DNA from: CAVPRW01 sp046727435 [NCBI: bacterium]
Lineage (GTDB): Bacteria > Tectomicrobia > Entotheonellia > J063
Assembly: GCA_046727435.1 (NCBI GenBank)
Contig: JBKPCR010000164.1
Coordinates: forward strand, 1-12,581
DNA length: 12,581 nucleotides
Reading direction: 5' to 3'
The translations under genes were made by a program, and so were the position numbers. The notes beneath the pieces are model-generated. The model made no database searches. It saw only the letters and a program-made list of their open reading frames with translations, and was not told the origin of the DNA. Shown here in pieces: positions 6,512 to 10,824 of this stretch. Position 1 is the stretch's first letter. Each line of letters opens with the position of its first letter.

Positions 6512-7582
6512 GTGGTCACCTCGAGCAAGGGGGTAGCCAAGGTCAGCGTCACCCTCAACGGAGCCGAGGTGTTCCAGCAGAGCGAGCGCACTCCCCAGAG
6601 ATCCATGGCCGTGGCCGAAACGCTGAAGCTCCGGGAGGGGATGAACGTCATTGTGCTCAGCGCCAGCGAACCCGACGGCACCCTGCGTCAGGAGCTGCGC
6701 ACCGTCATCTACGAGCGGCCCAAGGTGGCCGAGGCCGCGCCCGTCGAGCCACCGCCTCTGGTGCCTCCGCCAGTGGAGCCTGGCCGCTGGGCCGTGGTGA
6801 TTGGGGTGGGGAACTACGACATACCGGAGATCCCCAGGCTGCGCTACTCGGTGCCAGATGCTGAGGCCATGTACCAGATCTTAATCGGTCCTGCGGGTTT
6901 CAAGAAGGAGCATGTCCTCCTGCTCACCGACAAGACGGAGAAGCGGCCCACCCTCCAGAACATCAAGAAGGCGCTGGGGACCTTCCTGGCGCGTTCGGCG
7001 AGGAAGGACGACACAGTCTTCATTTTCTTTGCTGGATATGGGGCGCCAGAGGTGGATCCGCACGGCATCGAGTCGGATGGCCTGGCGAAATACTTGATCC
7101 CCATGGACGCGGACCCCGCCGATCTCTTCTCGACGGCGCTGGCGCTGGACGATATCCATACCATCTTCGCGCGCATCGAATCCGAGCGCGTGGTGGTCTT
7201 CCTGGACACGTGCTACAGCGGGGCGGCGGGCGGGCGCACCTTCGCCTCGAAGAAGACGCGAGCCGGGGATGTGGATGAACTTTTCCTGGAGCGGCTCACG
7301 CGTGCCAGGGGGCGAGCCATCATCACCGCCTCCCGGCCGACGGAGGTATCCATCGAGCTGGCGGAGCTGGGCCACGGGCTCTTCACCTACTATCTCATGC
7401 AGGGGCTCAAAGGGGCCGCGGACTTGAACCGCGATGGGATCGTGTCGCTGCAGGAGCTGTACGAGTATGTTGAGCAGCAGGTCACCCAGAAGTCGCGGGC
7501 CGTGGGGGGCAATCAGCACCCGGTCATGAAGGGGGAGCTGGAGGGCATCCTGCCGTTAGTCAAGGTGAAGGGCCGCCCCTGA
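6512..7582 (+). CDS. Caspase-like (peptidase C14) protein, 5'-truncated, catalytic His replaced by Tyr
   Basis: The frame opens after a TGA at 6497-6499 and first offers a GTG at 6512, giving 356 residues. No ribosome site or signal peptide is seen, so the true N-terminus is probably lost. Residues 1-70 look like a beta-sandwich domain (VAKVSVTLNGAEV, EGMNVIVLSAS). A proline-rich linker (about 78-91) leads to a p20-like caspase domain from WAVVIGVGNY. The nucleophile region FLDTCYSG is intact (Cys234). The His region reads FIFFAGYGAPEVD, so Tyr176 (codon TAT) stands where G-H-G is expected. The p10-like part includes RAIITASRPTEVS and GLFTYYLMQGLKG, then DLNRDGIVSLQE (304-315), a complete EF-hand-type calcium loop. 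It may be a pseudo-protease with a scaffold role, a decaying gene, or a single-base error. Family identity is secure; activity is doubtful. Confidence 0.8.
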   Translation: MVTSSKGVAKVSVTLNGAEVFQQSERTPQRSMAVAETLKLREGMNVIVLSASEPDGTLRQELRTVIYERPKVAEAAPVEPPPLVPPPVEPGRWAVVIGVGNYDIPEIPRLRYSVPDAEAMYQILIGPAGFKKEHVLLLTDKTEKRPTLQNIKKALGTFLARSARKDDTVFIFFAGYGAPEVDPHGIESDGLAKYLIPMDADPADLFSTALALDDIHTIFARIESERVVVFLDTCYSGAAGGRTFASKKTRAGDVDELFLERLTRARGRAIITASRPTEVSIELAELGHGLFTYYLMQGLKGAADLNRDGIVSLQELYEYVEQQVTQKSRAVGGNQHPVMKGELEGILPLVKVKGRP

Positions 7583-7615
7583 GGCATACAGATGCGATGT
7601 CCCAGGATTTTTCAC

Positions 7616-7628
7616 GCCCATGATGGGC
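7616..7628. repeat. 13-bp palindrome GCCCATGATGGGC
   Basis: GCCCAT and ATGGGC are perfect inverted arms around a single central G. The site lies 34 nt after the caspase-like stop codon and about 60 nt before the proposed promoter of the amidohydrolase gene. No T run follows, so it is not a clear terminator. It could be a protein-binding site. Confidence 0.3.
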
Positions 7629-7690
7629 AATCTGCAAGCCATGAAGAAGCAGAAACTCAGGGGATTGTTCGCCAACGTAGAGTGGCAGTC

Positions 7691-7719
7691 TTGTGTACCT
7701 TTCGAAGTAGGCGTACAAT
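7691..7719 (+). promoter_or_regulatory. Sigma70-like promoter for the amidohydrolase gene
   Basis: TTGTGT (7691-7696) and TACAAT (7714-7719) are separated by exactly 17 nt. The -10 matches consensus at 5 of 6 bases, the -35 only at 3 of 6. Transcription would start near 7726, leaving a leader of about 50 nt before the ATG at 7777. The -10 lies inside the first copy of a direct repeat, which suggests the promoter is regulated. Confidence 0.45.
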
Positions 7720-7747
7720 ACCCCCGACAATAGGCGTAAAACACCCC
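7708..7747. repeat. 17-bp direct repeat pair, 23-bp period (candidate operator)
   Basis: TAGGCGTACAATACCCC (7708-7724) and TAGGCGTAAAACACCCC (7731-7747) agree at 15 of 17 positions, and their starts are 23 bp apart, close to two helical turns. The first copy covers the proposed -10 and the second lies just after the expected transcription start, the usual arrangement for a repressor site. Confidence 0.5.
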
Positions 7748-7776
7748 AAACCACATGATCTCTCAGGAGGTGAGCC

Positions 7777-8910
7777 ATGGCAGAACTGCAATTGATCTCC
7801 TCCGACTCGCACGTCAGCGAGCCACCAGATCTCTGGGTGCAGCGCATCGACACCAAGTACCGGGACCGGGCGCCCCACGTGGTACTCAACCCCGAAGGCC
7901 AAGAGGGCGCCTATTTGGTCTATGAGGGATATCCGCCTCACAACCTTGCCGTCGGGTTGGGGGCGGGCAGGACCCCTGAGGAGTTGGCCGCTTTTCTCAA
8001 AACCGGCACATACGCGGACGCCCGACCGGGCGGCTGGGACCCGGCCCAACGGTTGCCGGATATGGAGTTGGATGGGGTGGAGGCGGAGGTGCTGTACACC
8101 ACTCTGGGGTTCCGGTTGTTCTGGCTCAAAGATGCCGGGTTGCAGCAAGCCTGCTTCCGCGTATACAACGACTGGCTCGCGGAGTATTGCAACTATGCTC
8201 CCAAGCGCCTGAAGGGCCTCGCCCTCATCTCCTTGTACGACCCCAAGGAGGGCGCCCAGGAGTTAGCGCGGTGCGCCAAGCAGGGCCTCAAAGGCGCTAT
8301 GATCTGGTGCTCCCCTCCGGCAGACCAGCCCTATAGCTCTCCGCTCTACGATCCGTTCTGGGCTGCGGCACAGGACCTGGAGATGCCCGTCAGCCTGCAC
8401 GCCATCACCGGCATGGAGCGCATTCCGTGGGAATACGGGGCTGAACAACGGGCCATGCGCCCGACCGTGACCCCCCACGAAATCGAAAAATCCTTCAGCA
8501 CTCTCATCCTCTCTGGGGTGCTGGAGCGGTTCCCACGCCTGAAGATCGTCTCAGCCGAGAATAACTGCGGCTGGCTGCCCTACTATTTGCAGCGGGTGGA
8601 CAGGGCCTTCACACGCTTCGGCCCTTCTGGTACTGTTACCCCATGGCCGACGAAGCTCACCCTGAAGCCGAGCGAATACTTCCAACGCCAGATGTACTGC
8701 ACCTTCATCGATGATGCGTTCGGAGTTGCCAGCAGGCATTGGATTGGGGTAGACAACATTATGTGGTCTTCCGACTATCCCCACACCGCCTCCACCTGGC
8801 CGCGTTCTGGCGCTGTTATCGAACGCGACTTCAAGGACGTCGACGAGGAGGAGAAGTGGAAGATCGTCAGAGGCAACGTCGCCAAACTGTACGGATTTGA
8901 CCTGGGCTAA
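7777..8910 (+). CDS. Amidohydrolase-2 family metal-dependent hydrolase/decarboxylase
   Basis: This 377-residue TIM-barrel protein of the amidohydrolase-2 (ACMSD-like) group probably hydrolyses or decarboxylates a small carboxylated or aromatic compound. It opens with SSDSHVSEPPDLW, the D-x-H metal pair of this group (Asp10, His12). Other expected metal or active-site residues are His208 (VSLHAIT), Glu261 in SAENNCGWLPYYLQRVD and Asp333 with His336 in WSSDYPHTAS. The C-terminal VRGNVAKLYG helix is typical. AGGAGG with a following TGA stands 6 nt before the ATG, so the start is secure. The gene has its own likely promoter and a direct-repeat pair upstream, and it is followed after 139 nt by a diiron-oxidase-like gene on the same strand. 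The gene looks intact. The substrate cannot be read from sequence. Confidence 0.9.
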   Translation: MAELQLISSDSHVSEPPDLWVQRIDTKYRDRAPHVVLNPEGQEGAYLVYEGYPPHNLAVGLGAGRTPEELAAFLKTGTYADARPGGWDPAQRLPDMELDGVEAEVLYTTLGFRLFWLKDAGLQQACFRVYNDWLAEYCNYAPKRLKGLALISLYDPKEGAQELARCAKQGLKGAMIWCSPPADQPYSSPLYDPFWAAAQDLEMPVSLHAITGMERIPWEYGAEQRAMRPTVTPHEIEKSFSTLILSGVLERFPRLKIVSAENNCGWLPYYLQRVDRAFTRFGPSGTVTPWPTKLTLKPSEYFQRQMYCTFIDDAFGVASRHWIGVDNIMWSSDYPHTASTWPRSGAVIERDFKDVDEEEKWKIVRGNVAKLYGFDLG

Positions 8911-8931
8911 GCGTAAGTGTGTCGCACAACG

Positions 8932-8985
8932 GTGGCGTCACAGCAGGCATCAGCTGCGGGGCATGGATCGCCAGCGTGGCGCCAC
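8932..8985. repeat. Two near-identical palindromic 10-mers in the intergenic leader
   Basis: GTGGCGTCAC (8932-8941) and GTGGCGCCAC (8976-8985) differ at one base and start 44 bp apart, about four helical turns. The second is a perfect palindrome. They lie between the amidohydrolase stop codon and the diiron-protein gene. A dimeric regulator site is possible; chance in GC-rich sequence is the alternative. Confidence 0.3.
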
Positions 8986-9012
8986 ATCTGTTTGAGGCGC
9001 ACGAGCCTGAGC

Positions 9013-9039
9013 ACCGGCAATGCCGGTCTGTACCGGAGG
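9013..9039 (+). promoter_or_regulatory. Overlapping alternative hairpins covering the Shine-Dalgarno of the diiron-protein gene
   Basis: Segment 1 ACCGGC (9013-9018) pairs with segment 2 GCCGGT (9022-9027) across a three-base loop AAT. CCGGT inside segment 2 (9023-9027) can instead pair with segment 3 ACCGG (9032-9036) across CTGT. Segment 3 contains the first two bases of GGAGG (9035-9039), the ribosome site for the ATG at 9050. The 1:2 fold leaves that site free and the 2:3 fold masks part of it. This is read from sequence only; no ligand motif was recognised. Confidence 0.35.
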
Positions 9040-9049
9040 TTTGACTCCT

Positions 9050-9817
9050 ATGTCGCCTGATGCGTTCATTCGCGAATTATGGAGCTACGCTGAAGAAGTA
9101 CCAATGGTGCAACATCCTTGGTTCGAGGGCATCTTGCAGCACCGTTGGACGCGAGAGCAGATCATCCTGGGCGAAGTCCAGCACTACCTACGGGTGCGTA
9201 CCAACCCCATCCACTGGGGCTATATCATGGTCAATGCCGTGGACGAGAAGCGGTACGAGCTGATGGACGTCGTGATGGAAAACTTTATGGAGGAGCTCTC
9301 GACCCCGAGAAGTCATGTGGACGTCATGCTCCAATTCCTTGAGGAAGGGGGGATCTCTCGTGAGGAGGCCGACCGCACCGACCCGGCTCCAGGGACCATG
9401 GCCGCCATCGAGATGATCACCGGGTGCTGTCAGCGGCGGTCGGCGCTGGAAGGCTTGGCGATGTTGAGCTTTGTGGAATCGCAGCACGGCGGGGCAGAAG
9501 GCGTCGCCGCCAAAGTTTACCGAGAGCTTGTAGGCTTCTACGGCTTTTCTGAGCGTGCGGCCGAGACCTACAGCCTCCACGCCGAGCAGGACGTCGGTCA
9601 TGGAGGGCGCCAGATCGAGGCCATTCGCCGCTACGCGACCGACCAAGAGACCCAGGAACACGTCAGACAAGCCGTCAAGTTAGGGGTAACGGCTTACACC
9701 CTGGAGTGGGATGGACACGTCCAGGCGATGACCGGCCAGCGGGTATTTTGGAGCGGCGTAGCACCCCTCAAGATGAGGCAACCTCGCGTCAGACTTGCCG
9801 AGGTACGGCGCCAGTAA
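9050..9817 (+). CDS. TenA/CADD-like heme-oxygenase-fold diiron protein (iron-containing redox enzyme family)
   Basis: From the ATG at 9050 the protein has 255 residues. An in-frame ATG at 9020 lies in a hairpin loop without a ribosome site, whereas 9050 has GGAGG 10 nt upstream. It belongs to the TenA/PqqC-like all-helical fold. A full diiron set is visible: Glu82 and His89 (E-x6-H), Glu143 (FVESQHG), and His177, Asp181, His184 (H-x3-D-x2-H in YSLHAEQDVGHG). The spacing is nearly that of Chlamydia CADD (E81, H88, E142, H174, D178, H181), and SznF-type oxidases share the last block. TenA proper uses a Cys nucleophile and lacks this set, so thiaminase activity is unlikely. By family it would activate O2 to oxidise an amine, acid or amino-acid-like substrate. 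The Tyr that CADD sacrifices for p-aminobenzoate appears to be Phe25 here, so the reaction probably differs. The neighbouring amidohydrolase suggests a shared pathway. Confidence 0.85.
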   Translation: MSPDAFIRELWSYAEEVPMVQHPWFEGILQHRWTREQIILGEVQHYLRVRTNPIHWGYIMVNAVDEKRYELMDVVMENFMEELSTPRSHVDVMLQFLEEGGISREEADRTDPAPGTMAAIEMITGCCQRRSALEGLAMLSFVESQHGGAEGVAAKVYRELVGFYGFSERAAETYSLHAEQDVGHGGRQIEAIRRYATDQETQEHVRQAVKLGVTAYTLEWDGHVQAMTGQRVFWSGVAPLKMRQPRVRLAEVRRQ

Positions 9818-9840
9818 CATGGCCGTCGATTGACTTAACC

Positions 9841-10062
9841 TCACAGCGGCCACTCCTCCGGGAGGGCTCGACGGAGTTCCTGGTACTCAGCATCCTCTCC
9901 ACAATCCCTCTGTAAACGTCCCAGCATGTCTAGAAGTTCCTGGAGTTCCATATCAAGGCTGTTCGAGACCATACCCGTGGTCTCCTCGAAGTCACGCCTT
10001 CAGTTGCTACGTCAACCGAGCATCCGCTGCATGACGTAACGCTCGTGATCATCCATTCCCAT
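9841..10062 (-). pseudogene. Small acidic protein frame with two in-frame TGA codons
   Basis: On the - strand an ATG at 10062 has GGGAGG 5 nt upstream. The same frame runs for 73 codons to a TGA at 9841-9843. It reads MGMDDHERYVMQRMLG, TGA (10012-10014), RSN, TGA (10000-10002), RRDFEETTG, then MVSNSLDMELQELLDMLGRL to the C-terminal PEEWPL. Protein-like character on both sides of the stops suggests one gene with lesions, translation restarting within, or recoding. The downstream ATG at 9972 has GAGGAG 9 nt before it and would give a 43-residue acidic helical protein alone. I do not recognise the family. It follows the 148-residue gene on the same strand after 95 nt. No selenocysteine element was identified, and Sec at two sites four codons apart would be unusual. 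Confidence 0.4.
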
Positions 10063-10157
10063 AGTATCCTCCCGGCTCTACGTTTGGACAGTCTACTGTG
10101 CTGTCTAATGGAGTGTGGTTAGGAGCGCTGCCATCACACGACCACCGACTTGGGGGG

Positions 10158-10604
10158 TTACTCAGAACGCGAGAGCCTACTGGCCTGTGTAGAGGAAAAC
10201 CCCACTGGCTGCGTGGTGATTACCACAGTGCTGTTCTCGGGCACACTGTGCTGATCGAAGACCACCCGCAGCCGTGCAAGTATCCGCCATAGTTGCTCCC
10301 GCCACAGCACTCGCAAGATCAGGAAAGCGTTCTCCACCACCGTGCCGGCTGGCTCACGACAGGCGACTGTAAGCGCAAGTCGAGCGCTTTCGCCCGGTAA
10401 TAGCTTTTGGGATGGGGACAGCTCCTGCTCCTCGCTCCGAAACCGGCTATGCGGCAGTCCAGCGGATAGGAGCTGGAGAGGCTCCTGACCGAGGTTGTGG
10501 ATGCGCCAGGTGCAGAGCCAACGGCCACCAGCGGACGCCGCACAGGGGCCCGCTGAGTCGACGACCACGTTTGGTCCCATCACGTTTGCTGCAGACATGG
10601 GCAT
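10158..10604 (-). CDS. Uncharacterised 148-residue protein, probable beta-sandwich
   Basis: I do not recognise this family. The - strand frame starts MPMSAANVMGPNVVVDSAGP with GAGGGA 4 nt before the ATG and a strong promoter about 45 nt further up, so it is very likely a real gene. It has no clear signal peptide or membrane segment. The body alternates hydrophobic and polar residues (RWLCTWRIHNLGQEPLQLL, LLPGESARLALTVAC, ENAFLILRVLW), which suggests an immunoglobulin-like beta-sandwich with the N-L-G-x-x-P-L and L-x-P-G-E turns of such domains. The tail from about residue 125 is Ser/Thr-rich and looks disordered. It is transcribed against its neighbours on both sides, with a small open frame behind it on the same strand. 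Confidence 0.7.
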   Translation of the reverse strand: MPMSAANVMGPNVVVDSAGPCAASAGGRWLCTWRIHNLGQEPLQLLSAGLPHSRFRSEEQELSPSQKLLPGESARLALTVACREPAGTVVENAFLILRVLWREQLWRILARLRVVFDQHSVPENSTVVITTQPVGFSSTQASRLSRSE

Positions 10605-10656
10605 GTCTTCCCTCGTTCAACTCGATGGCGAAGGCAAGGGGAGCGTCGACGCAGGG

Positions 10657-10685
10657 AGGATACGCTGGCATCCCCCCTTTGTCAA
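10657..10685 (-). promoter_or_regulatory. Strong sigma70-type promoter for the 148-residue gene
   Basis: On the - strand TTGACA (10685-10680) is a perfect -35, followed after exactly 17 nt by TATCCT (10662-10657), 4 of 6 against TATAAT. Transcription would start near 10650, giving a leader of about 45 nt. The rest of the 10605-10824 gap shows no convincing gene on either strand. Confidence 0.6.
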
Positions 10686-10824
10686 TGCTGGTTCTCGTGG
10701 ATTAGCGTAGACGGCGCCGACCAGATAAGCCCCAAGCATAGCAGGAGAAGAGCGTGAGTAAGATCCTGAGTATGGCGCTACGCACGGGGCAAGGCGGGAC
10801 CGAGGAGAAAACAATCACCGTCGC

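Noticed and set aside
6148-6864. 238-codon + strand frame after the dehydrogenase
   Set aside because: No ribosome site or motif, odd Arg/Gly-rich composition, and it overlaps the caspase-like gene in another frame; it is a GC-rich shadow.
6881-7519. 212-codon - strand frame inside the caspase-like gene
   Set aside because: Mirror of GC-rich codons; the + strand protein explains the region.
7657-8148. 163-codon - strand frame over the amidohydrolase start
   Set aside because: Overlaps a strongly supported gene with promoter and AGGAGG; no motif.
9188-9670. 160-codon - strand frame inside the diiron protein gene
   Set aside because: Antisense to conserved diiron ligands in the right frame; no start signal.
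9855-9865. CCTCCGGGAGG palindrome as terminator of the diiron gene
   Set aside because: Short, without a T run, and explained by Pro-Glu-Glu codons of the small - strand frame.
10617-10814. 65-codon - strand frame with a hydrophobic patch upstream of the 148-residue gene
   Set aside because: It lies across the TTGACA-N17-TATCCT promoter and has no start signal; better explained as regulatory DNA.
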